Assembly (NCBI RefSeq): GCF_015352445.1
Contig: NZ_JADKPO010000018.1
Location: 25,203-89,202, forward strand
Direction: 5' to 3'
DNA from: Nocardioides agariphilus
Lineage (GTDB): Bacteria > Actinomycetota > Actinomycetes > Propionibacteriales > Nocardioidaceae
Length of the DNA: 64,000 bases
The notes under the pieces were generated by a model. It was not told the DNA's origin. It was given only the letters and a program-made list of their open reading frames with translations, and ran no database searches. A program made the position numbers and the translations under genes. Shown piece after piece: positions 8,303-16,320 of this stretch. Every line of letters starts with the position of its first letter. Positions within the stretch are counted from its first letter, which is position 1.

Positions 8303-9418
8303 ATGGCACCCGAGACCGACCTGCGAAGCGAGTTCGCCACCCTCTTCGTCGACGAGCCGCCGGCACCGACCGTTGCGCACCTCGTGGCCGGCGGCCGACG
8401 CCGCCTGCGGCAGCGCCGGCTCGGACGGGGGCTCGGGGTCGCTGTCGTCATCGTCGCTGTGGCGACCGGCTATGGCGCCGTCTCTGCGGGGCCGGACGGC
8501 GAGCGCTCGCTGGTCACCGACAACACCTCACCAGACGGCCCGCAGCCGCCTGGGCCGACGGCGACGACGACGTACGACTCGACCGACACCGAGGCCGACG
8601 CCGACCGCGTGCGCGGCTTCAGCATCGATGAGGCCACCGGTGAGGTGACCGGGATCGCGGGCGGCGACGTACGCGATGCGCTCACCCTCGGTGAGATCAG
8701 CCAGGACTCCGGTGCTGTGGCGGTCGACGTCGTGCTCGATGGTGACGAGACCTGGTGGTACGTCGACTGGAGCAAGGACGGAAGCGGCTCGGTCAACGTG
8801 GCCGCCCAGCTCGAGCAGCCGTTCAGCGAGTGGGCGCAGCGGATGCACCAGAGCCAGCAGTCGCCCCCCGACCCCGGCAGCGACGGCCCGCCACCCCTGG
8901 TCGCCACCGACTCGATGGGCAAGCTCCAGATCGAGCCTGGGGTCGAGGTGCTCCAGCGCATCGACAACCCGCTGGACCTGCAGGCGCCGTACACCTCGGT
9001 CGCGGTCGAGGTACGCAAGGGCAAAGACCATTTCCTGGCGGTCTTGACCCCCAACGGCGGCTCCTACGGCGACCCGGACAAGCAGACCCTGCAGGAGCTG
9101 ATCGACGAGGTTCGCGCCGGCGGCCCGGGTTACACCGCTGCCGGGCCGATGCCACCGCTGTGGGACCTGGGCGCCGGTGGGATGCCGGTCATCCGACCCG
9201 ATGCCGAAGTCGTCAGGAAGGTCGACAACCCCCTCGGTCTCGAGCCACCGCGTCGTTCGGTCGCCTACGTCGTGCGCTACGACGCCAAGACGTGGTGGGC
9301 CCTGTGGGAGCTCGGCCCCAGCGGGCTCAACGGTGCCCAGACGATCCGGGTGGCCAAGGACGGCTACGCGTCCATCGAGGACTGGCTGGCCGACCAGCGG
9401 GCGCAGGTCGCGTGGTGA
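8303..9418 (+). CDS. Membrane-anchored partner of SigE-type sigma factor (putative anti-sigma)
   Basis: 371-aa protein: a short cytoplasmic N terminus with a basic patch (GGRRRLRQRRLGR, residues ~31-43), one transmembrane helix (GVAVVIVAVATGYGAV), a Pro/Thr-rich linker and a long exported domain with two similar blocks (VLQRIDNPLDLQAPYTSVAV and VVRKVDNPLGLEPPRRSVAY). It overlaps the sigma gene by 4 bases (GTGA). Position and topology suggest control of that sigma factor; no zinc anti-sigma motif is present, so the role is inferred. Confidence 0.7.
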   Translation: MAPETDLRSEFATLFVDEPPAPTVAHLVAGGRRRLRQRRLGRGLGVAVVIVAVATGYGAVSAGPDGERSLVTDNTSPDGPQPPGPTATTTYDSTDTEADADRVRGFSIDEATGEVTGIAGGDVRDALTLGEISQDSGAVAVDVVLDGDETWWYVDWSKDGSGSVNVAAQLEQPFSEWAQRMHQSQQSPPDPGSDGPPPLVATDSMGKLQIEPGVEVLQRIDNPLDLQAPYTSVAVEVRKGKDHFLAVLTPNGGSYGDPDKQTLQELIDEVRAGGPGYTAAGPMPPLWDLGAGGMPVIRPDAEVVRKVDNPLGLEPPRRSVAYVVRYDAKTWWALWELGPSGLNGAQTIRVAKDGYASIEDWLADQRAQVAW

Positions 9419-9906
9419 GCGAGCGCGACGCCGGGTTCTCGGAGTTCGTGGCGTCGCGCCGCGACCACCTGCGGCGCGTCGCCTACCTGATCTGCGGCGA
9501 CTGGCACCAGGCCGACGACCTGCTCCAGACGGCACTGGCGAAGGCGTACGTCGCGTGGCCGCGCATCCAGCGCGACGGGCATGAGGAGGGCTACGTCCGC
9601 CAGATCATGGTGCGCGCCAACATCGACGAGCACCGGCGGCCGTGGCGGCGCCGCGAACGATCCGGCCTCGAGGGCTACGACGCCGAGGTCGCCACGGGCC
9701 CGGGCCATGAGGAGCGCGCGGTGCTGCTGGACGCCCTTGCGGAGCTCGGCCCGATGGTGCGACGCGCGGTGGTGCTGCGCTACTGGGTCGGGCTGTCGGT
9801 CGCGGAGACCGCGGCCGAGCTCGGCATCGCCGAGGGCACGGTCAAGGGGTACTGCGCCCGCGGCCTCGAGCGGCTGCGGGAGACGCTGGCCGCCGACCGT
9901 GCCTGA
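9415..9906 (+). CDS. SigE-family ECF RNA polymerase sigma factor
   Basis: 163-aa sigma factor. Region 2 contains RRVAYLICGDWHQADDLLQTALAKAYVAW (given in two parts: RRVAYLICGDWHQAD, then DLLQTALAKAYVAW); region 4 contains VVLRYWVGLSVAETAAELG and IAEGTVKGYCARGLERLR. The length and the motif YLICGDWHQADD are typical of the actinobacterial SigE group (SigE70-like), usually paired with a membrane protein as here. The start is GTG 9415, which overlaps the upstream stop; GTG 9412 is also in frame. Confidence 0.92.
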   Translation: MSERDAGFSEFVASRRDHLRRVAYLICGDWHQADDLLQTALAKAYVAWPRIQRDGHEEGYVRQIMVRANIDEHRRPWRRRERSGLEGYDAEVATGPGHEERAVLLDALAELGPMVRRAVVLRYWVGLSVAETAAELGIAEGTVKGYCARGLERLRETLAADRA

Positions 9907-9911
9907 CCCTG

Positions 9912-10910
9912 TCAGCCCAGGGTCGAGGTCCGCGCGACGAGCTCGGGCAGCAGCACCACCTGCTGGTGGCTGTGCTCCGGGTTGTCGGCCTCGTCGAGGA
10001 CCAGCTGAGCGGCCCGGCGGCCGAGCTCGTGGCGGGGCTGGCGCACCGAGGTGAGAGGCACCGCCGCGGCGCCGGCGAAGTAGATGTCGTCGTAGCCGAC
10101 GATCGCGAGGTCGTCGGGAACGGCGAGGCCGGAGCCGACGAGCTGCTGCAGCAGCCCGAGAGCCAGCAGGTCGTTGGCACAGAACGCGGCCGTCGGGCGC
10201 TTGGCACGTGGCAGGCCGAGGATCCGCTCGCCAGCCGTCCGGCCCTCCCGCACGGTCGTCGCCTCGGTCGCGATCACGGTCACAGGTGGTGCGCCGGCGT
10301 CGTCGAGTCCGCCACGAGCACCGACCAGCCGGTCGCGGACCTGCCCGATCGACTCGGGCCCACCGACGAAGGCGATGCGCTCGTGCCCGCGGTCGAGGAG
10401 GTGCTCGACCGCCAGCCTGCCGCCGAGCACGTCGTCGACCGCCACCGAGCACAGGGCCTGCTCGCGTGGCGTCCGGTCGACCACGACCACGGGTGTCCCG
10501 CGGTGCGCGACCGCAGCCAGGTGTGCGGCCTCCGGATCGATCGGCGTCACCAAGATGCCCTGCACCCGCTGCTCGACGAGGTGGTCGAGGTAGGCGACCT
10601 CACGGTCGACGCGGTTGTCGCTGTTGCACATGTAGAGCGAGAAGCGGCCGCTCTCGGCCGTCTCCTCGATGCCGGCAGCGACGTCGGTGAAGAACGGGTT
10701 GGCGGCGTCGAGCATCACGTAGGCGAGCGTCCGGCTGCGCCCCGAGCGCAGGTGGCGGGCCGCCTCGTTGCGCACGAAGCCCAGCTCGACCATCGCCTCC
10801 TCGACCTTGCGACGGGTGGCCGGGCTGACTCGGTGCGGCTGGTTGAGCACGTTGGAGACGGTGCCGAGCGAGACACCCGCATGGGCAGCGACGTCCTTGA
10901 CGCCGGCCAT
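9912..10910 (-). CDS. LacI-family repressor of the rhamnose operon
   Basis: 332-aa LacI regulator. HTH and hinge at residues ~3-60: VKDVAAHAGVSLGTVSNVLN, then RRKVEEAMVELGFVRNEAARHL. A periplasmic-binding-protein-like sensor domain follows, ending SVRQPRHELGRRAAQLVLDE. The start is ATG 10910 (MAGVKDVA); an in-frame extension to 10979 lacks similarity. It is divergent from the rhamnose operon, with a perfect LacI-type palindrome in between, and very likely represses the operon in the absence of a rhamnose-derived inducer. Confidence 0.93.
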   Translation of the reverse strand: MAGVKDVAAHAGVSLGTVSNVLNQPHRVSPATRRKVEEAMVELGFVRNEAARHLRSGRSRTLAYVMLDAANPFFTDVAAGIEETAESGRFSLYMCNSDNRVDREVAYLDHLVEQRVQGILVTPIDPEAAHLAAVAHRGTPVVVVDRTPREQALCSVAVDDVLGGRLAVEHLLDRGHERIAFVGGPESIGQVRDRLVGARGGLDDAGAPPVTVIATEATTVREGRTAGERILGLPRAKRPTAAFCANDLLALGLLQQLVGSGLAVPDDLAIVGYDDIYFAGAAAVPLTSVRQPRHELGRRAAQLVLDEADNPEHSHQQVVLLPELVARTSTLG

Positions 10911-10993
10911 CGCCTCACCCCCGTTGTCCTGATTGAAGGGCAGCTGCTGTAACGCTTCAGCCAGCCTGTCCGCGGTCAATCTAGTGCAAAACC

Positions 10994-11023
10994 TTGACGG
11001 ATGTGAACGTCGTCACCTACGGT
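10994..11023 (+). promoter_or_regulatory. Promoter of the rhamnose operon
   Basis: TTGACG (10994-10999) and TACGGT (11018-11023) are separated by 18 bases, a good primary-sigma match. The predicted start at about 11030 coincides with the edge of the operator at 11031. Confidence 0.6.
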
Positions 11024-11030
11024 CTGCTCA

Positions 11031-11054
11031 TCCAATTGAAACCTTTCAATTGGA
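11031..11054. promoter_or_regulatory. LacI-family operator, perfect palindrome
   Basis: Arms TCCAATTGAAA (11031-11041) and its exact complement (11044-11054) flank CC. The core TGAAA-CC-TTTCA matches LacI-family operators, which normally have a central CG. It covers about +1 to +24 of the predicted transcript, so the bound LacI protein would block transcription. Confidence 0.82.
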
Positions 11055-11087
11055 TTCACGCCAGTGTGACAGGCAGATCGAGGACTC

Positions 11088-12605
11088 ATGAACGACGGCG
11101 ACGCCACCGCGGTGCTCGAGCTGCGTGACGTCTCCAAGTCCTTCGGTCCGGTCGTGGCGCTGCGGTCCGGCAGCATCCGCGTCGAGGCCGGCTCGATCCA
11201 CGCGCTGGTCGGCGAGAACGGCGCCGGCAAGTCGACGCTGGTCAAGGTCGTGGCCGGCGTCTACCGCCGCGACGGAGGCGAGTTCCTCCTCAGTGGTCAG
11301 CCCGTCGACTTCGGGTCGACAGCCGAGTCGAAGAACGCCGGGATCGCGGTCATCTACCAGGAGCCGACGCTCTTCCCCGACCTCTCGGTCACCGAGAACA
11401 TCTTCATGGGCCGGATGCCCACCGGCCGCAACCGCCGCATCGACAGGGCGGGCATGCACCGCGAGGCCAACGCCCTCTTCACGCGGCTGGGCGTGCACAT
11501 CGACCCGCGCCGTCCGGCACTGGGTCTGTCGATCGCCGACCAGCAGATCATCGAGATCGCCAAGGCCATCTCGCTCGATGCCCGGCTGCTGATCATGGAC
11601 GAGCCCACCGCCGCGCTGAGCGGCAACGAGGTCGCCCGTCTTTTCGCCGTGGCTCGCAGCCTGCGCGACGAGGGTCGAGCACTAGTGTTCATCTCCCACC
11701 GCTTCGACGAGGTCTTCGACCTCTGCGACACCGTCACCGTGATGCGCGATGGCTCCTACATCGCCACCGACCGCATCGCCGAGACCTCCGAGTCCCAGAT
11801 CGTCGCCAAGATGGTCGGCCGCGAAGTCGGTGACCTGTTCCCCAAGTCGCCCGCACCCCTCGGCGACGTCGTCCTCGACGTACGAAGCCTGGAGACGGCC
11901 GGTGAGTTCCACGACGTCTCCTTCCAGGTCCGGGCCGGCGAGATCGTGGGGCTCGCCGGTCTCGTCGGCGCCGGCCGCAGCGAGATCGCCCGGGCGATCT
12001 TCGGTGTCGACGCGTACGACGCCGGATCGGTCACCCTCCTCGGCAAGGCCGTCCCCCCGCACGACCCGCGAGCCGCCATCCGCGCCGGCATGGCGTTCGT
12101 GCCGGAGGACCGCCGCCAGCAAGGTCTGGTCCTGCACGGTTCGGTCGGCAAGAACATCGCGTCCGTCATCCGCGGTCGCCTGGACAGAAGTGGCTTCCTC
12201 ACCGCCGCTGCGGAGTACAAGGCCGCCCGGCCGTGGGCCTCACGCCTCGAGGTCAAGACCAACGCGCTGGACATGACGGCCGCGACCATGAGCGGCGGAA
12301 ACCAGCAGAAGGTCGTCATCGCCAAGTGGCTGGCCACCGACCCGCAGCTGCTGATCATCGACGAGCCCACGCGCGGCATCGATGTCGGCACCAAGGCCGA
12401 GGTGCACCGGCTGCTGTCGGAGCTCGCCGGACAGGGCCTGGCGATCCTGATGATCTCCAGCGAGCTGCCCGAGGTGCTCGGCATGGCCGACCGCGTGCTC
12501 GTCGTGTGCGAGGGCCGGATCACCGCCGACATCGCCCGCGCCGATGCGACGCCCGAGAACGTGATGTCAGCGGCCACACGCTCCGCCGAGAGGACCGCGC
12601 CGTGA
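11088..12605 (+). CDS. rhaT: Rhamnose ABC importer, ATP-binding subunit
   Basis: 505-aa double ATPase of the CUT2 sugar importer class. Domain 1 has Walker A GENGAGKST (~45-53) and Walker B LLIMDEPTAAL, with a weak signature LSIADQQ. Domain 2 has the usual degenerate Walker A GLVGAGRSE, but a good signature MSGGNQQK and Walker B LLIIDEPTRGID. This asymmetry is normal for RbsA/RhaT proteins. ATG 11088 has a GAGGA-like site four bases upstream. It is the first gene of an operon in which most junctions overlap by 4 bases. The symbol follows Rhizobium rhaT and is assigned from the operon content. Confidence 0.93.
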   Translation: MNDGDATAVLELRDVSKSFGPVVALRSGSIRVEAGSIHALVGENGAGKSTLVKVVAGVYRRDGGEFLLSGQPVDFGSTAESKNAGIAVIYQEPTLFPDLSVTENIFMGRMPTGRNRRIDRAGMHREANALFTRLGVHIDPRRPALGLSIADQQIIEIAKAISLDARLLIMDEPTAALSGNEVARLFAVARSLRDEGRALVFISHRFDEVFDLCDTVTVMRDGSYIATDRIAETSESQIVAKMVGREVGDLFPKSPAPLGDVVLDVRSLETAGEFHDVSFQVRAGEIVGLAGLVGAGRSEIARAIFGVDAYDAGSVTLLGKAVPPHDPRAAIRAGMAFVPEDRRQQGLVLHGSVGKNIASVIRGRLDRSGFLTAAAEYKAARPWASRLEVKTNALDMTAATMSGGNQQKVVIAKWLATDPQLLIIDEPTRGIDVGTKAEVHRLLSELAGQGLAILMISSELPEVLGMADRVLVVCEGRITADIARADATPENVMSAATRSAERTAP

Positions 12606-13642
12606 CCGACCTCCGCGTCGAGCCCAGCCAGCAGTCGCGCAGCGCTCGCATGCTCGGCACCCTGCTGCGCTCTCGCGAGCTGTCCATCGCGATCGTCCTG
12701 GTCCTCATCGTGCTGGCCGCCACAGCCAGGCGGTCGACGTTCGTCTTCAGCGGCGACGGCTGGCGCGACACCCTGCTGGCGCCCTCGATCCTGCTGCTGC
12801 TGGCGATCGGTCAGATGGTCGTCATCGTCACCCGCAACGTGGACCTGTCGGTGGGCTCGACCCTGGGTGCGACGGCCTACGTCACCGGCAAGATCTTCAT
12901 CGCCAACCCCGAGACCAACGTGGTGCTGGTCTTCCTCGCCGGCCTGCTGGTGGGGGCCGCACTGGGCGCCGTCAACGGGCTTCTCGTGGCGTTCTTCCGG
13001 GTGCCGGCGCTCGTGGTCACCCTCGGCACCATGTACATCTTCCGCGGTGTCCTGACCAACCAGATCGGCAACGACCGCATCGTGGCCGGCGACATCCCGG
13101 CCAACTTCGAGAAGCTCGGCACCCAGCAGATCTTGACGATCCCGGTGCTGACGCTGATCGGCCTGCTCGTGCTGGCGATCGTCGGCTACTACCTGCACAC
13201 CGCACGCGGGGGGCGCGAGCTCTACGCCATCGGCTCCGATCCCGACGCCGCGAAGCTCTACGGCCTCAACGTCGGCAAGCGCGTCTTCGCAGCGTTCGTG
13301 CTCTGCGGCGCCCTGGCCGGTCTCGCAGGCGTCTTCTCGGTCGCCCGCTACGCCACGGCATTCGCGGGCACCGGCCGCGACCTCGAGCTGCAAGCGGTCG
13401 CCGCAGTGGTGATCGGCGGGGTCGCCATCTTCGGCGGCAGCGGCTCGGTCTGGGGAGCCGCGATCGGAGCGTTCCTGCTCGTGACCATCAACCGGGCGCT
13501 GCCGATCCTCGGCATCAGCGACTTCTGGCAGGGGGCGGTGGTCGGTGGACTCATCATCGGCTCGATCGTCCTCGACCGGGTGCTGATGCTGCGCCGGACC
13601 CACCAGCTCGTCGAAGCCCGAGACACGACGGGGACCCCATGA
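12602..13642 (+). CDS. rhaP: Rhamnose ABC importer, permease 1
   Basis: 346-aa membrane permease of the BPD_transp_2 (RbsC) family with 8-10 helices. The conserved stretch TRNVDLSVGSTLGATAYV and the loop AIGSDPDAAKLYGLNVGKR (coupling-helix region) are typical. GTG 12602 overlaps the ATPase stop. It partners with the next permease to form the channel. Which of the two is RhaP and which RhaQ is not certain. Confidence 0.9.
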   Translation: MTDLRVEPSQQSRSARMLGTLLRSRELSIAIVLVLIVLAATARRSTFVFSGDGWRDTLLAPSILLLLAIGQMVVIVTRNVDLSVGSTLGATAYVTGKIFIANPETNVVLVFLAGLLVGAALGAVNGLLVAFFRVPALVVTLGTMYIFRGVLTNQIGNDRIVAGDIPANFEKLGTQQILTIPVLTLIGLLVLAIVGYYLHTARGGRELYAIGSDPDAAKLYGLNVGKRVFAAFVLCGALAGLAGVFSVARYATAFAGTGRDLELQAVAAVVIGGVAIFGGSGSVWGAAIGAFLLVTINRALPILGISDFWQGAVVGGLIIGSIVLDRVLMLRRTHQLVEARDTTGTP

Positions 13643-14721
13643 CCACGCAGCAAGCGCCGGCGACCCGCAGCGCGTACCCCGTCTACTCGCGCAACATCGT
13701 CCAGCGGCTCCTGGTCAACCGGGAGTCCGCGGTGATCGCCCTGCTGGTGATCGTCTACGTCTACTCGCTGGTCAACGTCGAGTTCTTCGACGGCCCGCTG
13801 ACGACGTACAACCTCTTCAAGGAGTACGCGCCGATCCTGCTGATGGCACTCCCGATGACGCTCATCATCATCACCGGCGAGATCGACCTGTCGGTGTCGA
13901 GCACCCTCGGGGTCTGCGCGGCGGCATGTGGCGTGATGGTCAAGGACCACGGGCTGTCGATGCCGACGGCCATCGTCCTCACACTCCTGCTCGGCATCGT
14001 GCTCGGCGCCGTCAACGGCTTCCTCGTCGCGTACGTCGGGCTGCCGTCGCTGGCGGTCACCATCGGGACCCTGGCGCTCTACCGGGGTCTCGCGGAGGGC
14101 CTGATCCAGACCGACCGGATCGCGGAGTTCCCCGCCTCGTGGCAGGACTGGCCGACCGAGCGGATCGGCGACACCAACATCCCCAACATCATGGTCCCGG
14201 TGGTGGTCCTGGCCGTGGTGTTCGGTCTGCTGCTGCACTTCACGTCGTTCGGCCGGGGGATCTACGAGATCGGCCTCAGCTCCGAGACCGCCCACTTCTC
14301 CGGCGTCAACGTCGCTCGCACGAAGTTCCTGCTGTTCATCATGAGCGGCTTCGTGGCCGCCCTGGCCGGCATCTACGTGCTGCTGCGGTCCGACTCGGTC
14401 GCCACCGACACCGGAGTCGGCTTCGAGCTCAAGGTGATCGCATCGGTGCTTCTGGGCGGCGTCTCGATCTTCGGCGGCCGCGGCGCACTGCACGGCGTGA
14501 TCGCCGGCGTGCTGCTGATCGCCGTCCTCAACTCGGCCCTCCAGCTCAGCAATCAGGGCTCGGAGATCATCCAGATCATCATCGGCCTGCTCCTGGTCGT
14601 CTCGGTGATCGCCTCCAGCTTCCTGCCGCGGGTCCGGGAGCTCCTCCCGCGCAGGGCCATGGCCTCTGGGCCATCCAAGGCGCCGAACTCCGGCGACGAA
14701 TCACGAAAGGCAAGGCAATGA
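13639..14721 (+). CDS. rhaQ: Rhamnose ABC importer, permease 2
   Basis: 360-aa RbsC-family permease, paralogous to the preceding one. Conserved signatures: ITGEIDLSVSSTLGVCAA (residues ~76-93) and the coupling region IGLSSETAHFSGVNVARTK. About 9 helices are visible. ATG 13639 overlaps the previous stop (ATGA) and its own stop overlaps the binding-protein start. Confidence 0.9.
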   Translation: MTTQQAPATRSAYPVYSRNIVQRLLVNRESAVIALLVIVYVYSLVNVEFFDGPLTTYNLFKEYAPILLMALPMTLIIITGEIDLSVSSTLGVCAAACGVMVKDHGLSMPTAIVLTLLLGIVLGAVNGFLVAYVGLPSLAVTIGTLALYRGLAEGLIQTDRIAEFPASWQDWPTERIGDTNIPNIMVPVVVLAVVFGLLLHFTSFGRGIYEIGLSSETAHFSGVNVARTKFLLFIMSGFVAALAGIYVLLRSDSVATDTGVGFELKVIASVLLGGVSIFGGRGALHGVIAGVLLIAVLNSALQLSNQGSEIIQIIIGLLLVVSVIASSFLPRVRELLPRRAMASGPSKAPNSGDESRKARQ

Positions 14722-15758
14722 TCATCAAGAACAACCGATTCGCCGCTCTGGCGGTCATGGCGCTGGTCGCCAGCCTCGGTCTCGCCGGGTGTGGCTCCGA
14801 CGACTCCTCCACCGCTTCGGGCGACGGGGGTGGCGGTGGCGGCGACGCCACGACGGTGACCTTCCTGCCCAAGAACCTCGGCAACCCGTACTTCGACACC
14901 AGCGACGCCGGTGGCGAGAAGGCCGTCAAGGAGTTCGGCGGCACCTACGCCGAGGTCGGCCCGGACGCCGCCGGTCCCGATGCCCAGGTCAGCTTCATCG
15001 ACACCGCAGCCCAGCAAGGCGTCGACGCGCTGGTGATCTCGGCCAACGACCCGAAGGCCCTGTGCGACTCCATCAACGCGGCTCGCGACGCCGGCACCAA
15101 GGTCGTGACGTTCGACTCCGACACCGACCCCTCATGCCGCGACCTGTTCATCAACCAGGCCACGGCGGAGGGCATCGCCAACGTCGAGGTCGACATGATC
15201 GCGGAGCAGATCGGCGACGCCGGTGAGATCGCGATCCTCTCGGCCGCGGCCAACGCGACCAACCAGAACGCTTGGATCGAGACGATGAAGGCGACCCTGG
15301 AGGCCGACCACCCCGACATCAAGCTCGTCGACGTGGTCTACGGCGACGACGACGACCAGAAGTCCTTCGACGCGACCGCAGCACTGCTCGCCGACCACCC
15401 GGACCTCAAGGGCATCATCTCGCCGACGACCGTCGGCATCGCCGCCGCCGCCCGCTACCTGTCCACCTCGGACGCCAAGGGCAAGGTCGCGCTGACGGGT
15501 CTGGGCACGCCCAACCAGATGCGTGACTACGTCGAGGACGGCACGGTCACCGAGTTCGCTCTCTGGAACCCGGGCGACCTGGGCTACCTGGCCGCCTACG
15601 CCGCCAAGGCTCTGGTCGACGGCGACATCACCGGCAAGGAGGGCGACTCGTTCACCGCGGGCGACCTGGGTGACTTCACCGTCGGCGCGGACGCCACCGT
15701 GCTGCTCGGCGAGCCGTTCCGTTTCAACAAGGACAACATCGCCGACTTCAACTTCTAG
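14718..15758 (+). CDS. rhaS: Rhamnose ABC importer, substrate-binding lipoprotein
   Basis: 346-aa periplasmic-binding-protein type I. Lipoprotein signal with lipobox LAGC (residues ~21-24), then a Ser/Gly linker and the sugar-binding fold (VTFLPKNLGNPYFDTSDAGG, then VISANDPKALCDSINAARDAG and VVTFDSDTDPSC). It captures the sugar outside the membrane for the RhaT/P/Q complex. ATG 14718 overlaps the permease stop. It is followed by a hairpin and tandem repeat before the enzyme genes, which could lower downstream expression relative to the transporter. Confidence 0.92.
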   Translation: MIIKNNRFAALAVMALVASLGLAGCGSDDSSTASGDGGGGGGDATTVTFLPKNLGNPYFDTSDAGGEKAVKEFGGTYAEVGPDAAGPDAQVSFIDTAAQQGVDALVISANDPKALCDSINAARDAGTKVVTFDSDTDPSCRDLFINQATAEGIANVEVDMIAEQIGDAGEIAILSAAANATNQNAWIETMKATLEADHPDIKLVDVVYGDDDDQKSFDATAALLADHPDLKGIISPTTVGIAAAARYLSTSDAKGKVALTGLGTPNQMRDYVEDGTVTEFALWNPGDLGYLAAYAAKALVDGDITGKEGDSFTAGDLGDFTVGADATVLLGEPFRFNKDNIADFNF

Positions 15759-15768
15759 CCGCTCCAGC

Positions 15769-15931
15769 CTCGAGACCCGGAGAGTGAACAGGCAGCAGAG
15801 CCACTCACCGGGTCTCGAGACAGGCGCTAGCGCGCCTTCCTCGACCAACGAGAAGGAGCGCCTTCCTCGACCAACGAGAAGGAGCGCCTTCCTCGACCAA
15901 CGAGAAGGCGCGCCTTCCTCGACCAACCGAG
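15769..15931. repeat. GCGCTAGCGC-type dispersed repeat with hairpin and 26-bp tandem array, copy 2
   Basis: A perfect 12-base inverted repeat (CTCGAGACCCGG at 15769-15780, complement at 15808-15819) leads into CAGGCGCTAGCGC, then units starting GCGCCTTCCTCGACCAACGA at 15832, 15858, 15884 and 15910 (26-base period, the last incomplete). It lies inside the rhamnose operon between rhaS and rhaM, where other junctions overlap. It may act as an internal terminator or processing site. Confidence 0.8.
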
Positions 15932-15948
15932 ATGGGAAAGGTCTCGCC

Positions 15949-16320
15949 ATGCCTCGCTACTGCTTCCAGCTCCAGGTGAAGCCCGACCGGATCGCGGAGT
16001 ACCGCGAACGGCACGCGACCGTCTGGCCGGAGATGCTGCGGGCGCTGGCCGAGACCGGCTGGCACAACTACTCGCTGTTCCTGCGCCCCGACGGGCTGCT
16101 CATCGGGTACGTCGAGTCGCCGGACCTCGCGGCTGCCCAGAAGGCCATGGACGACAGCGACGTCAACCGCCGGTGGCAGGCCGAGATGTCCCCGTTCTTC
16201 GAGGCCCTCGACGCGCCGACACCTTTTCGCCCGGACCAGGGGTTCCTGCTCCTGGAGGAGGTCTTCCACCTCGAGGACCAGCTCGCCACACTCGACAACG
16301 ACCAAGGAACGCCACGATGA
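15949..16320 (+). CDS. rhaM: L-rhamnose mutarotase
   Basis: 123-aa dimeric alpha/beta-barrel of the RhaM/YiiL family; it interconverts alpha and beta L-rhamnose to feed the isomerase. Conserved elements: YCFQLQVKPDRIAEYRERHA (residues 4-23, containing the catalytic-site His), VWPEMLRAL and NYSLFLRPDGLLIGYVE. The usual length is about 105; the extra C-terminal tail (FHLEDQLATLDNDQ) is modest. ATG 15949 follows GGGAAAGG. Its stop overlaps the isomerase start. Confidence 0.93.
   Translation: MPRYCFQLQVKPDRIAEYRERHATVWPEMLRALAETGWHNYSLFLRPDGLLIGYVESPDLAAAQKAMDDSDVNRRWQAEMSPFFEALDAPTPFRPDQGFLLLEEVFHLEDQLATLDNDQGTPR

Noticed and set aside
11756-13603. 615-codon minus-strand open frame
   Set aside because: Antisense to the rhamnose ATPase and permease genes, which have clear family motifs; no recognisable protein features.
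15832-15931. Regular 26-base repeats as a CRISPR array
   Set aside because: Units are directly adjacent with no unique spacers, there are no cas genes, and the sequence belongs to a dispersed repeat family.
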